Positions 5,876 to 14,768 of a DNA stretch of 22,780 nt are shown here, in pieces. Each line of letters begins with the position of its first letter. Position 1 is the first letter of the stretch. Source of the stretch: Lysobacterales bacterium. GTDB lineage: Bacteria > Pseudomonadota > Gammaproteobacteria > Xanthomonadales > SZUA-36. Location of the stretch: the NCBI GenBank assembly GCA_013213875.1, contig JABSSV010000311.1, forward strand, positions 1-22,780, in the 5' to 3' direction. The notes beneath the pieces are model-generated. The model ran no database searches, was not told the DNA's origin, and saw nothing but the letters and a program-made list of their open reading frames with translations. The position numbers and the translations under genes are program-made.

Positions 5876-7732
5876 ATGGCCTCCACCGCACCCAAGCTAC
5901 GCGCAGAGCAAGGCCCGCCACCACAAGCCGGTGACGGGTTTTTTAGCGTATTCCGCTATAGCCGTCGCGCACTGGCACTGGTCTGGTCAACCAATCCCGG
6001 TCTGACTGCGGTGCTGGCCGTGCTCACCCTGATCGCCGGTTTGTTGCCCGCGGCCATGGCCTGGGTGGGCGCCTTGATCATCGACGCGGTGGTAGCGGCC
6101 ACGGCGGCGGCGGCCAGTTCCGGTACGCCAGAGATGGCCCAAATTTTTAAACTGGTCGCGCTGGAAGCTGCCATTGTTGCGTTTCTGGCCGGCGCCCAGC
6201 GCGGGTTATCCCTGTGCAAAGCCCTGTTACGCGCTCAGTTGGGCCAGCGCGTCAACATGATGATTCTCGAAAAAGCAGTGCGACTGGAGCTGGCCCAGTT
6301 TGAAGATTCGGAGTTCTATGACAAGTTGACCCGGGCGCGGCGTGAGGCCTCATCGCGACCCCTGTCGCTCGTTAACCGCACCTTTGGCCTGGCCCAGAAC
6401 CTGATTTCTCTGGTCAGCTATGGCGTATTGCTGGTGCAGTTCTCCTGGTGGGCCGTGTTGGTGTTGCTGTTGGCCGGTTTGCCCGCCTTCGTGGCAGAAA
6501 CGCGTTTTTCCAACGATGCCTTTGCCCTCTTTCGCTGGCGCTCTCCCGATACGCGCATGCAGATCTATCTGGAAACGGTGCTGGCCCGGGAAGATAACGT
6601 TAAGGAGGTCAAGCTGTTCAGTCTCGGGCGCTTGCTGCTGGACCGCTACCGCGGCATCTTCAAGCGCCTTTATGCCCGCGATCGGGCCCTGGCCATCCGC
6701 CGCGACGGCTGGGGCTTTGTGCTTGGCCTGCTGGGTACGGTGGCCCTGTATGGTGCCTACGCCTGGGTAACGATCGCGGCGGTGGCGGCCCGTATTACCC
6801 TGGGCCAGATGACCATGTATGTGATGCTGTTTCGTCAGGGGCAGGCGGCGGTCACGGCCAGCCTCAGTGCCATCAGCGGCATGTATGAGGACAATCTTTA
6901 TCTCTCCACCCTGTATGAATATCTGGAAACGCCGGACCCGGCACAGCTTGGCACGCTGACGGCGGGGCCGCGGCCGCAGGACGGCATACGTTTTGAAGGG
7001 GTCTGCTTTACCTATCCCGGTGCTCGGCGTCCCGCGCTGCAACAGGTGGATCTGCATATCCGCCCGGGCCAGTCGCTGGCCATTGTGGGTGAGAATGGCT
7101 CGGGAAAGACCACTTTGATCAAGTTGCTGACGCGGCTTTACCGACCGACGTCTGGCCGCATTCTTCTGGATGGCCTGCCCCTGAATGACTGGGAAGAAGA
7201 CGCGCTGAGGGAGCGCATTGGGGTCATCTTCCAGGACTTCTCGCGCTACCAGTTTACGCTGGGAGAGAATATTGGCGTGGGTGATGTGACGCACTTTGAA
7301 GATGAGCAGCGTTGGCGCGAAGCCGCTTTAAAAGGCATGGCGGATGAGCTGGTTGATGAGCTGCCGGCCGGTTTTGCCACGCAGTTGGGCAAGTGGTTTA
7401 AGGACGGGACAGAACTCTCCGGCGGTCAGTGGCAGAAGATTGCCCTGGCCCGCGCCTTTATGCGCACCCGGGCCGATATTCTGGTGCTGGACGAGCCGAC
7501 TGCGGCCATGGATGCAGGCGCTGAGGCCACTATTTTTGAACATTTTCGCCAGCTCACGCGCAACCGTATTGCCATTCTGATTTCCCACCGCTTTTCCACC
7601 GTGCGCATGGCCAGCCAGATTATCGTGATGGAAGCGGGCCAGATTATCGAGCGCGGGAGCCATGCGGAATTGATGGCCCTCGACGGGCGCTACGCACGCC
7701 TGTTCAGTTTGCAGGCCGAGGGCTATCGCTAG
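5876..7732 (+). CDS. ABC transporter, fused membrane and ATPase domains (exporter half-transporter)
   Basis: 618 aa. The membrane domain (about 35-335) has hydrophobic helices near 42-75, 95-108, 172-205, 278-305 and 308-335. The nucleotide-binding domain (370-610) is complete: Walker A GENGSGKTT (405-413), Q-loop Q453, signature LSGGQ (514-518), Walker B DILVLDE (534-540) and H-loop H571. This is the type IV exporter layout of COG1132 (MsbA/MdlB-like), working as a homo- or heterodimer in the inner membrane. No partner half-transporter is adjacent, so a homodimer is likely. Substrate unknown; no biosynthetic or peptidase genes nearby indicate one. The start is the first ATG in frame after a -10-like element. 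Confidence 0.92.
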   Translation: MASTAPKLRAEQGPPPQAGDGFFSVFRYSRRALALVWSTNPGLTAVLAVLTLIAGLLPAAMAWVGALIIDAVVAATAAAASSGTPEMAQIFKLVALEAAIVAFLAGAQRGLSLCKALLRAQLGQRVNMMILEKAVRLELAQFEDSEFYDKLTRARREASSRPLSLVNRTFGLAQNLISLVSYGVLLVQFSWWAVLVLLLAGLPAFVAETRFSNDAFALFRWRSPDTRMQIYLETVLAREDNVKEVKLFSLGRLLLDRYRGIFKRLYARDRALAIRRDGWGFVLGLLGTVALYGAYAWVTIAAVAARITLGQMTMYVMLFRQGQAAVTASLSAISGMYEDNLYLSTLYEYLETPDPAQLGTLTAGPRPQDGIRFEGVCFTYPGARRPALQQVDLHIRPGQSLAIVGENGSGKTTLIKLLTRLYRPTSGRILLDGLPLNDWEEDALRERIGVIFQDFSRYQFTLGENIGVGDVTHFEDEQRWREAALKGMADELVDELPAGFATQLGKWFKDGTELSGGQWQKIALARAFMRTRADILVLDEPTAAMDAGAEATIFEHFRQLTRNRIAILISHRFSTVRMASQIIVMEAGQIIERGSHAELMALDGRYARLFSLQAEGYR

Positions 7733-7834
7733 GCGGGCGCCAGCTGCCGCCGACGCTTGCGTAAAAATCTGCCACAATAGCCGCTTTTGCGCCCGGCCAC
7801 TGCGGCCCGGACCATCACCCACGAGTCTAATGCC

Positions 7835-9316
7835 ATGACCGATCTGATCAGTACCGTAAACAACGTCGTCTGGAGCAGTGCCCTGGTGTACCTGTGCCTC
7901 GGCGCAGGCCTGTTTTTCTCCTTGATGACACGGTTTGTCCAGGTGCGGCAGTTTCCGGAGATGATTCGTTTATTGCGTAGCGGGCGTGCCTCAGCGGCCG
8001 GTATCTCGACCTTTCAGGCGCTGGCCGTGTCCCTGTCCGGGCGCGTGGGAACGGGCAATATTGCCGGGGTGGCCGCAGCCATTGGCTTTGGCGGACCGGG
8101 CGCTGTGTTCTGGATGTGGGTCGTGGCGTTCCTGGGCGCCTCCACGGCCTATGTGGAGTCAACGCTGGGGCAAATCTATAAGGAAGTGGACGACGGACAG
8201 TACCGTGGCGGGCCCGCTTTCTATATTGAAAAAGCGCTGGGTCAGAAATGGTACGCCTGGCTGTTTGCACTGACCACGGTGTTTGCCTGCGGTTTGCTGC
8301 TGCCGGGCGTACAGGCCAACGCGATTGGTAACGCGGTTGATCTGGCGGCTGGTGGTGCGCGCATGGTGGCGACGCCGGTAGGTGACGTGAGCCTGGCCAA
8401 ATTGATCATGGGCGCCGCTGTGACGGTCGCCCTGGCCGTCATTATTTTCGGCGGGGTCAAGCGGATCGCGCGCTTCACCCAGGTCGTGGTGCCGGCCATG
8501 GCAGTGCTTTACATCATCAGTGCGCTGGTCATTATTGGCATGAACCTGTCGGCCGTGCCGGGCATCATCATGCTTATCCTGGGCGATGCCTTTACGCCCA
8601 TGGCGGGTCTGGGAGCGGTGATCGGTTGGGGCGTGAAGCGCGGTATTTACTCCAACGAGGCGGGCCAGGGCACCGGGCCGCACGCGGCGGCGGCGGCGGA
8701 AGTTGATCATCCGGCTCAGCAGGGGCTGGTACAGGCCTTTTCCGTCTACGTGGATACGCTGTTTATCTGCTCGGCCACGGCCTTCATGATTCTGATCACC
8801 GGTGCCTATCATGTGACCGGTGTCGACGCGGCGGTATCCGGCGGCAGCCTCATGGCTTCCGTTGACCCGAACAGCCCGGCCTTCACCCAGATGGCGGTGA
8901 GCAGCGTCTTTACCGGTATCGGCGGACCCTTTGTGGCACTGGCGCTGTTTTTCTTCGCCTTCACCACCCTGCTCAGCTACTACTACATCGCTGAGACGAA
9001 TGTGGCCTATATCCGTCGGACCTTCAACATTCCCGGCCTCATGCTGTTGCTCAAACTGGCCCTGCTCGGATCCGCTTTCTACGGCGCCATTCGTGCCGCC
9101 GGTACGGCCTGGGCACTGGGTGACATCGGGGTGGGCGTGATGGCCTGGATGAACATCATTGGCATCCTGCTGATCTTTCTGGCGGCGCGGCCGGCCATCA
9201 AGGCGCTACGCGATTACGAGGCGCAAAAACGCGCCGGCGTGGCACGCTACCGTTTTGATCCCAAGGCTCTGGGTATCAAGAACGCGGATTTCTGGGAGCA
9301 GCGCGACCAGTCCTAG
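7835..9316 (+). CDS. Alanine/glycine:cation symporter family protein (AGCS)
   Basis: 493-aa polytopic inner-membrane protein with about ten hydrophobic helices. Family signatures are SGRVGTGNIAGVAAAIGFGG (in 68-87), GPGAVFWMWV, and the strongly conserved YSNEAGQGTGPHAAAAAE segment near the middle. AGCS proteins (TC 2.A.25, e.g. AlsT/DagA) import alanine or glycine with Na+ or H+. ATG 7835 gives the normal N-terminus; the frame runs on to a TTG at 7787 but the extra residues are not hydrophobic or conserved-looking. The upstream 102 bp contains no clear promoter. It converges on a class III aminotransferase, a plausible metabolic neighbour but not an operon partner. Confidence 0.93.
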   Translation: MTDLISTVNNVVWSSALVYLCLGAGLFFSLMTRFVQVRQFPEMIRLLRSGRASAAGISTFQALAVSLSGRVGTGNIAGVAAAIGFGGPGAVFWMWVVAFLGASTAYVESTLGQIYKEVDDGQYRGGPAFYIEKALGQKWYAWLFALTTVFACGLLLPGVQANAIGNAVDLAAGGARMVATPVGDVSLAKLIMGAAVTVALAVIIFGGVKRIARFTQVVVPAMAVLYIISALVIIGMNLSAVPGIIMLILGDAFTPMAGLGAVIGWGVKRGIYSNEAGQGTGPHAAAAAEVDHPAQQGLVQAFSVYVDTLFICSATAFMILITGAYHVTGVDAAVSGGSLMASVDPNSPAFTQMAVSSVFTGIGGPFVALALFFFAFTTLLSYYYIAETNVAYIRRTFNIPGLMLLLKLALLGSAFYGAIRAAGTAWALGDIGVGVMAWMNIIGILLIFLAARPAIKALRDYEAQKRAGVARYRFDPKALGIKNADFWEQRDQS

Positions 9317-9329
9317 GGCCCGCGCCGCT

Positions 9330-9350
9330 GACCGGCCTCAGACGCCGGTC
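9330..9350. terminator. Hairpin between convergent genes, possible shared terminator
   Basis: GACCGGC (9330-9336) / GCCGGTC (9344-9350) with a 7-nt loop holding the aminotransferase stop codon. Only 21 bp separate the two convergent stops. There is no U-run on either strand, so a role in termination is uncertain. Confidence 0.3.
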
Positions 9351-10744
9351 GGCATGCGCGGTGCGTTGCCCACGCTAAGCCCGTGCTGGCACACGTGGGC
9401 CAGCGCGTCTTCCATTAGTCCCAGGCCTTCGCGCAGCACATCCTCGGCCATGATCAGAGACGGATACATGCGCAGGTTCACCTCACCGTCCGAGATGGCC
9501 CACACGCCGCGATCGAGCATTTGGCTGCGGATTTCCCGGGCATACCAGCCGTCTTCTTCCTCTTGATTCGGGCTCTGGAAGCTCACGCCCATCAGCAGCC
9601 CGTTGCTACGCACCTGACGCACGATGGGATAGCGCGCTTCCCATTGACCCATGATATCGCTGGCAACGCGCCCCAGATGGGCGGCCTGATCGACCACGCC
9701 CAGGCGCTCATAGAGCTCCAGTGTTTTCAGGCCAGCGGCACAGCCGGCGGGCGTGCCGGCAAAGGTTGAGCCGGAGGAAGATTCCGGATTGTCCCCAAGA
9801 ATCTCGTCTTTTGCAGCAATGCCGGCGCAGGCGGCGATACCGCCAGAAAGGTTTTTACCGACCACCAGAATATCCGGTTCGACGTCGTAGTGTTCCGTGG
9901 CCCACATCTTGCCCGTGCGCCCCATGCCGGTCAGCACCTCATCAATAATCAACAGCCAGTCGTTGCGGTCACAGATTTCCCGGATGCCCTGTAGGAATCG
10001 CTTGGCGGGAATCCAGTTGCCGCCTTCGGCCAGGCCCGGTTCGATCATGACGGCAGCGACGTTGTCGCGCGGCACCATGGCGTTTGGAATATGGTTATCC
10101 AGATACCAGAGGCAGAAATCCACATATTGATCCTGGTCCATGCCCGCCGGATGGTGATCGCTGTAGGGATACGGCGCCTTAATCACGCCGCCAGTCCAGG
10201 CTTCCATGTAGCGGTTATAGTCGCCGTCCAGGCCGCTCATGAGTTTGGTGCCCAGGCTCTGACCGTGGAAGGAGGAGCTGAAGGTGATGAGATAGCGGCG
10301 TTGCGTATAGCACAGCGCCGCATGCACAGCGGATTCTGCCGCTTCCGTCCCGGAGACCTCAAAGCTGAACCGGGGCAGGGCCTGGTTGGGCATGATGGTA
10401 ATGAGCTTCTCCGCCAGTTCGTAGCGCAGGGGATGGTCATAGTGAAAACCGTAGGTTCGGTTGGCTTCCTCCACCGCTGCCAGTACTTCCGGGTGGCAGT
10501 TGCCCACAGGGTTCGTGGCCCAGCCATTTTGAAAATCGATATAGCGCTTGCCGTCCAAATCCCAGATGAAATCGCCCTCGGCCTTGCTGATGACAATTTG
10601 GTTGGGGCCGCGATAGCCGCGCTGATTGGCGCGTTCCATTTCCCGCGCGTAGCGCAGACCGTTGCGGAACAACGGGATGCCCCGCTCCAGCATGGCCTGG
10701 GTTTGCGGGCCGCCAATGACGTGTCGCTGCTGTTTTTTATCCAT
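9338..10744 (-). CDS. Class III PLP-dependent aminotransferase
   Basis: 468 aa, the normal length. PLP-site features: SGTEAAE (131-137) for the phosphate, SFHG (158-161) with the aromatic-His-Gly stacking motif, IIDEVLTGMGRTGK with D268 contacting the pyridine nitrogen, and VVGKNLSGG with K297 as the Schiff-base lysine. The fold type I subgroup II family includes ornithine, GABA, diamine and omega-amino acid aminotransferases; the exact substrate cannot be read. All catalytic residues are intact. ATG 10744 has only a weak Shine-Dalgarno; a -10-like TATGCT (complement of 10773-10778) would give a leader of about 22 nt. It is divergent from the SDR gene and may share control with it. Confidence 0.92.
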   Translation of the reverse strand: MDKKQQRHVIGGPQTQAMLERGIPLFRNGLRYAREMERANQRGYRGPNQIVISKAEGDFIWDLDGKRYIDFQNGWATNPVGNCHPEVLAAVEEANRTYGFHYDHPLRYELAEKLITIMPNQALPRFSFEVSGTEAAESAVHAALCYTQRRYLITFSSSFHGQSLGTKLMSGLDGDYNRYMEAWTGGVIKAPYPYSDHHPAGMDQDQYVDFCLWYLDNHIPNAMVPRDNVAAVMIEPGLAEGGNWIPAKRFLQGIREICDRNDWLLIIDEVLTGMGRTGKMWATEHYDVEPDILVVGKNLSGGIAACAGIAAKDEILGDNPESSSGSTFAGTPAGCAAGLKTLELYERLGVVDQAAHLGRVASDIMGQWEARYPIVRQVRSNGLLMGVSFQSPNQEEEDGWYAREIRSQMLDRGVWAISDGEVNLRMYPSLIMAEDVLREGLGLMEDALAHVCQHGLSVGNAPRMPTGV

Positions 10745-10780
10745 GGTCCGATCTCATTAGTCCTTCAGGCTGAGCATATC

Positions 10781-10810
10781 CTGCCAGAGCAGGGACTGCC
10801 CGTGTACACT
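10781..10810 (+). promoter_or_regulatory. Promoter of a probable leaderless transcript (SDR gene)
   Basis: CTGCCA (10781-10786) and TACACT (10805-10810), 18-bp spacing; the -10 ends eight bases before ATG 10819. No Shine-Dalgarno fits that ATG. Confidence 0.5.
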
Positions 10811-10818
10811 GCAGCACC

Positions 10819-11631
10819 ATGACCATGAATCAGCAAAGCCCGGACTGGGGCAAAACGGTAGCCATCACCGGTGCGGGTAGCGGTCTCGGTGCGGCCATGG
10901 CTCACTATTTTAGTCAGCAGGGCTGGCGGGTGGCGGTGACCGATATTGACAGCGCGCGCGCCCAGGAGACCCTTGCCGCTTTGGAACAGGCTGGCGGCGA
11001 GGGGTTTGCGTTGGTGATGGATGTCACCCAGGAAGACGATTGGGCCGCGCTGGAGCAAGCCGTCATGGAACGCTGGGGCGGCCTGCAGGTGTTAATTAAC
11101 AATGCTGGCGTTGCCACGGCAGGCACAGTGATTTCGACCCCGCCGGAAGACTGGGACTGGGTGCTGGATATCGATCTCATGAGCGTGGTGCGCGGCTGCC
11201 GCCGTTTCGGTGCCGTGATGCGGCGTCAGGGCGCAGGACATCTGGTTAATATTGCCTCCTTTGCCGGCCTCGCCGGTGCCCCGGGAATCAGCAGTTATGG
11301 CGTTGCCAAAGCGGGCGTGGTTGCACTTTCCGAAGCGCTACGCGCCGAGCTATATCACCACGGTGTGGGTGTTTCCGTGGCCTGCCCGGCCTTTGTGCCG
11401 ACGCGGTTGACGGAAACCATGCGCGCTACCCAGGCGGGCACGCAAGCGCAGGTCAAAAAATGGATGCAACGTTCCGGTGTGAGCGCAGAACAGGTGGCAG
11501 AAAAGGTATTCGCTGCCGTCGAGCGCCAGCGCTTTTTGGTGCTCACTCATCGTGATACGCGCTGGGCCTGGCGTCTGAAGCGCTGGTTGCCCAGCGTCTA
11601 CTTCCGCATGCTGCGTCGCCATGCCCGCTAG
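10819..11631 (+). CDS. Short-chain dehydrogenase/reductase (SDR)
   Basis: 270 aa classical SDR. Rossmann motif TGAGSGLG (17-24), D42 at the end of strand 2 (favours NAD(H) over NADP(H)), NNAG (94-97), catalytic S147 in NIASFAG, and YGVAK with Y160 and K164. After the active site, PAFVPTRLTETMR is the usual substrate-loop region. A basic C-terminal tail (RWAWRLKRWLPSVYFRMLRR) looks amphipathic and could bind membrane, as in lipid-active SDRs. Substrate unknown. The start could be ATG 10819 or 10825; the first fits the -10 position for a leaderless message. It is followed 42 bp later by the DUF819 gene, possibly in the same transcript. Confidence 0.92.
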   Translation: MTMNQQSPDWGKTVAITGAGSGLGAAMAHYFSQQGWRVAVTDIDSARAQETLAALEQAGGEGFALVMDVTQEDDWAALEQAVMERWGGLQVLINNAGVATAGTVISTPPEDWDWVLDIDLMSVVRGCRRFGAVMRRQGAGHLVNIASFAGLAGAPGISSYGVAKAGVVALSEALRAELYHHGVGVSVACPAFVPTRLTETMRATQAGTQAQVKKWMQRSGVSAEQVAEKVFAAVERQRFLVLTHRDTRWAWRLKRWLPSVYFRMLRRHAR

Positions 11632-11673
11632 CCATGGGCGGCCATGTGCCGGCGGCCGGGCTAAGGTCGGCCC

Positions 11674-12834
11674 GTGAGCACGCTGTCCATACTGGCCGTG
11701 ATCCTGCCGGCCATCGCCCTGGCCCAGTGGCTGGCAGGCAAACCGGTGTTGCGCAAGATTGGCGGTGCCTTGCTGGTGATCCTGCTGGTAGCGCTGCTGG
11801 CTAACCTCGGTGTCATACCCACCTATTCGGCAACGCCACCGCCGGTCTATGGCCAGCTGCTATCCGTCGGCGCGCCCGTGTCCATTTTTCTGCTGTTGCT
11901 GGATGCGCATCTCGGTGCCCTGAAGAAGGCCGGTTTGCCCATGATTCTGGCTTTTGGGCTTGGTGCGCTCGGGACCGTAAGCGGTGTTATGGGCGCGGCC
12001 TGGTTGACCGGTGCCAGCAGCTGGCTCGGCGACTTAGCGGCCCCGTTTACCGGCAGGTTTGTGGCCACCTATGTGGGTGGCAGCGCCAACTTTAATGCCC
12101 TGGCCCTGCACTATGATGTTGTTTCATCCGGCGCGCTGTTCGCCGGTGCAAATGCGGTTGATAACACGGTAACCGCCATCTGGATGGGCGCCTTGCTGGT
12201 GCTCCCCGCCCTGCTCCGCGCCTGGCTGCCCGCGCGCACTCCGGTGCAGGTTTTCGAGACGCCAGCAGATACCGAATCGGTAGCGCTTGCTACCGAAGCG
12301 AGCCGGCCGGATCTCATGAGCCTGGCGGCGCTGCTGGCGCTGGCTTTCAGCGCCCATGCGCTGTCACTGTATCTGGCACAGCTGCTGGCGCAGGCCGGCC
12401 TGGCGGTACCTTCCATTTTGATTCTGACCACGCTGGCGCTGCTGGCGGCGCAGCTACCCATGGTGCGACGTCTGGATGGCGCCCAGTTGCTGGGCACCTA
12501 CGGGGCCTACCTGTTTCTGGCGGTGATTGGCGCCCTGTGTGATTTCAGTGCCCTGCTGGCCCTGGGTGAGCTTGGCCTGCGACTGGTGGCATTTGTGGGC
12601 CTGGCGGTGCTGATTCACGGGCTGGTGCTGTTCGGTGGTGGCCTGCTGATCAAGGCGGATCCGGACGTGCTGGCGGTAGCCTCTACGGCCAATGTCGGCG
12701 GCAGTACCACGGTGCTGCCCCTGGCGCGCAGTCTCAACCGCGATGAGCTGCTGTTGCCGGGCATTCTGGTCGGTAGCCTGGGCAGCGCGGTGGGAACCTA
12801 TCTCGGCTTTGCGGTGGTTGGCCTGCTCAGCTGA
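11674..12834 (+). CDS. DUF819 family integral membrane protein
   Basis: 386 aa with about ten or eleven hydrophobic helices and hardly any soluble part. The family marks are ATYVGGSANFNALAL in the first half and ASTANVGGSTTVLPLA near the end; the recurring GGS(A/T)-type helix breaks suggest an inverted-repeat transporter fold. DUF819 proteins are uncharacterised, presumably transporters. The start is GTG 11674, which gives a normal N-terminal helix; TAAGGT (11662-11667) lies six bases before it, so a leaderless start is possible but weak. It may be co-transcribed with the SDR. Transport role is inference. Confidence 0.88.
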   Translation: MSTLSILAVILPAIALAQWLAGKPVLRKIGGALLVILLVALLANLGVIPTYSATPPPVYGQLLSVGAPVSIFLLLLDAHLGALKKAGLPMILAFGLGALGTVSGVMGAAWLTGASSWLGDLAAPFTGRFVATYVGGSANFNALALHYDVVSSGALFAGANAVDNTVTAIWMGALLVLPALLRAWLPARTPVQVFETPADTESVALATEASRPDLMSLAALLALAFSAHALSLYLAQLLAQAGLAVPSILILTTLALLAAQLPMVRRLDGAQLLGTYGAYLFLAVIGALCDFSALLALGELGLRLVAFVGLAVLIHGLVLFGGGLLIKADPDVLAVASTANVGGSTTVLPLARSLNRDELLLPGILVGSLGSAVGTYLGFAVVGLLS

Positions 12835-12898
12835 TACAGTGGGCGCCCCGAGTGGTTTGCGCTGCGCGCACCGCCCAACCGACTGTCGAGGCCCGTCC

Positions 12899-14755
12899 AT
12901 GAATCGCACCTGCCTTCCTGTTTCTTTTCTGGTCCTTTTGCTGCTTGCTGCCTGTGGCGGTGAAGCTCCCCCTGCTGGCAATGTCGCGCCTGCGGTAACG
13001 CCGCCGCCGGTGGTTTCCGAAGATGAGCGTTTGGCGGCCTTTTTTACCGAAGTGTTTGAGCGCAATGTAGCGCAGAGCCCCGTGTTCCAGGCGCAACTGG
13101 GTCGCAAGACCGAGGATTACGGTAAGTGGGACGACTACTCGGACGCGTTTCGCACGCAGCGCCGGGATCAGGCTGAGGCGGATCTGGCGCGCCTGCGCGC
13201 TTCTTTTGATTTCTCGGCCCTTGGCGAACAGTCACAGCTCAGCTATCGCATCTTTGAGTACAACCGTGAACAGGATTTGCGTAACTACCCCTGGCGTCAC
13301 CACCAGTATGCCGTGTCACAGATGCGCAATATTGCCTCCACGGTACCGACCTTTTTACAAAATCAGCACAAGGTCGCGACACGCGCTGATGCGGAGGCGT
13401 ATATCGAGCGCCTGGCCGGCGTGGAGACCGTCATGGCCCAGTATGTGGAGCGGCTGCGCCTGAGCGAGGCCGCGGGTGTGGTGCCGCCCATGATGGTATA
13501 CGCGCGTGCGCTGCCGGCGGCTCGCAATATGCTGCAGGGCGCGCCTTTTGAAGAGGTCGCGGAGGACGGCGTGCTGCTGGCGGATTTTCGCGCCAAGCTG
13601 GCGGCCTTGGGGCTGGATGCGGAGGAGCAAGCCATACTGGTGAACGATGCGGCTAACGCCCTGTCCGGTCCGTTCCGCCGGGGCTATGGTGCACTGACGG
13701 CCGAGCTGGAACGGCTGCAGGCCCTGGCGGATGACAACAACGGGGTCTGGGATTTGCCCGATGGTGAGGCCTACTACCAGAACCGCGTGGAGAACTGGAC
13801 CACGGTCACGCGCTCGCCGGCTGAAATTCATCAGTTGGGGCTGGCGGAAGTGGCCCGCATTCGTGCGGCCATGGAAGCGATCATGGTGGAAGTGGGCTTT
13901 GACGGGGAGTTAAGCGATTTCTTTGAGTTCGTGCGCAACAACCCGGATAACTACTATGCCAATGATGATGCGGGCCGTGCCGCCTACATTCGTGATGCCA
14001 CAGCTCTGATCGAGGAGCTGTACAGCTACACCGATGCCTACTTCAATGTGCTGCCCAAAGCCGCGCTGGAGGTGCGGCGCGTGGAGCCCTGGCGAGAGCG
14101 CGGGTCGTCCACGGCGTTTTACGACCGCCCGGCGCCGGATGGTTCACGTCCCGGGGTCTACTACATCAATCAGCAGGACATGAATGCGGTACAAAAGCAC
14201 ATCATGAACTCCCTGGCCTATCACGAAGGTGCGCCGGGGCATCACTTTCAACTGGCGATCCAGCAGGAGCTCGAAGGCATTCCGGAGTTCCGTAAGTATG
14301 GTGGCTACAGCGCTTATGCGGAGGGCTGGGCCCTGTACTCGGAGCTTCTGGCCTGGGAGATGGGCTTGTATGAGGGCTTGCCCCTGCGAGATTTCGGACG
14401 TCTGTCTGAGGAGATGAAACGGGCGGTGCGTCTGGTGGTGGACACGGGCATGCACGCCATGGGCTGGAGCCGCGAGCAGTGCATCGCATACATGACCGCC
14501 AACACGCCCATGGCGCCGGCGGATATTGAGCGTCAGATTGAGCGTTATTTTGTGCTGCCGGGTCAGGCCCTGAGCTACAAGATCGGCATGATCACCATTC
14601 AGGATCTTCGTGACCGGGCGCGCGACGCTCTGGGCGAAGACTTCGATATTCGCACCTTCCACGATGTGGTGCTGAAAAATGGCGCCATGCCCATGGCGAT
14701 TCTGGAGCAGGTGGTCGATCAGTACATTGAGTCAGCCGGCGGCGAGGCCGGCTGA
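12899..14755 (+). CDS. DUF885 lipoprotein, putative zinc peptidase
   Basis: 618 aa with a lipoprotein signal (LLLLAAC, Cys19) and a Pro/Ala linker, so membrane-anchored in the periplasm. The DUF885 domain fills the rest. Its hallmark YHEGAPGHHFQ places H442, E443, H448 and H449, and the later SAYAEGWALYSE provides E475; this HExxxxHH plus distant Glu arrangement is a zinc-metallopeptidase-like site. Known homologues are poorly characterised but related to M3/M2-like helical peptidases. ATG 12899 is chosen because it begins the signal peptide; the frame stays open upstream inside the DUF819 gene. It ends 13 bp before the convergent DUF4139 gene. Likely role: trimming periplasmic peptides. Confidence 0.9.
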   Translation: MNRTCLPVSFLVLLLLAACGGEAPPAGNVAPAVTPPPVVSEDERLAAFFTEVFERNVAQSPVFQAQLGRKTEDYGKWDDYSDAFRTQRRDQAEADLARLRASFDFSALGEQSQLSYRIFEYNREQDLRNYPWRHHQYAVSQMRNIASTVPTFLQNQHKVATRADAEAYIERLAGVETVMAQYVERLRLSEAAGVVPPMMVYARALPAARNMLQGAPFEEVAEDGVLLADFRAKLAALGLDAEEQAILVNDAANALSGPFRRGYGALTAELERLQALADDNNGVWDLPDGEAYYQNRVENWTTVTRSPAEIHQLGLAEVARIRAAMEAIMVEVGFDGELSDFFEFVRNNPDNYYANDDAGRAAYIRDATALIEELYSYTDAYFNVLPKAALEVRRVEPWRERGSSTAFYDRPAPDGSRPGVYYINQQDMNAVQKHIMNSLAYHEGAPGHHFQLAIQQELEGIPEFRKYGGYSAYAEGWALYSELLAWEMGLYEGLPLRDFGRLSEEMKRAVRLVVDTGMHAMGWSREQCIAYMTANTPMAPADIERQIERYFVLPGQALSYKIGMITIQDLRDRARDALGEDFDIRTFHDVVLKNGAMPMAILEQVVDQYIESAGGEAG

Positions 14756-14768
14756 CACGTCCAGGGAG

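Noticed and set aside
12692..12898. Upstream in-frame extension of the DUF885 gene
   Set aside because: It lies inside the DUF819 gene; the ATG at 12899 begins a clear lipoprotein signal peptide.
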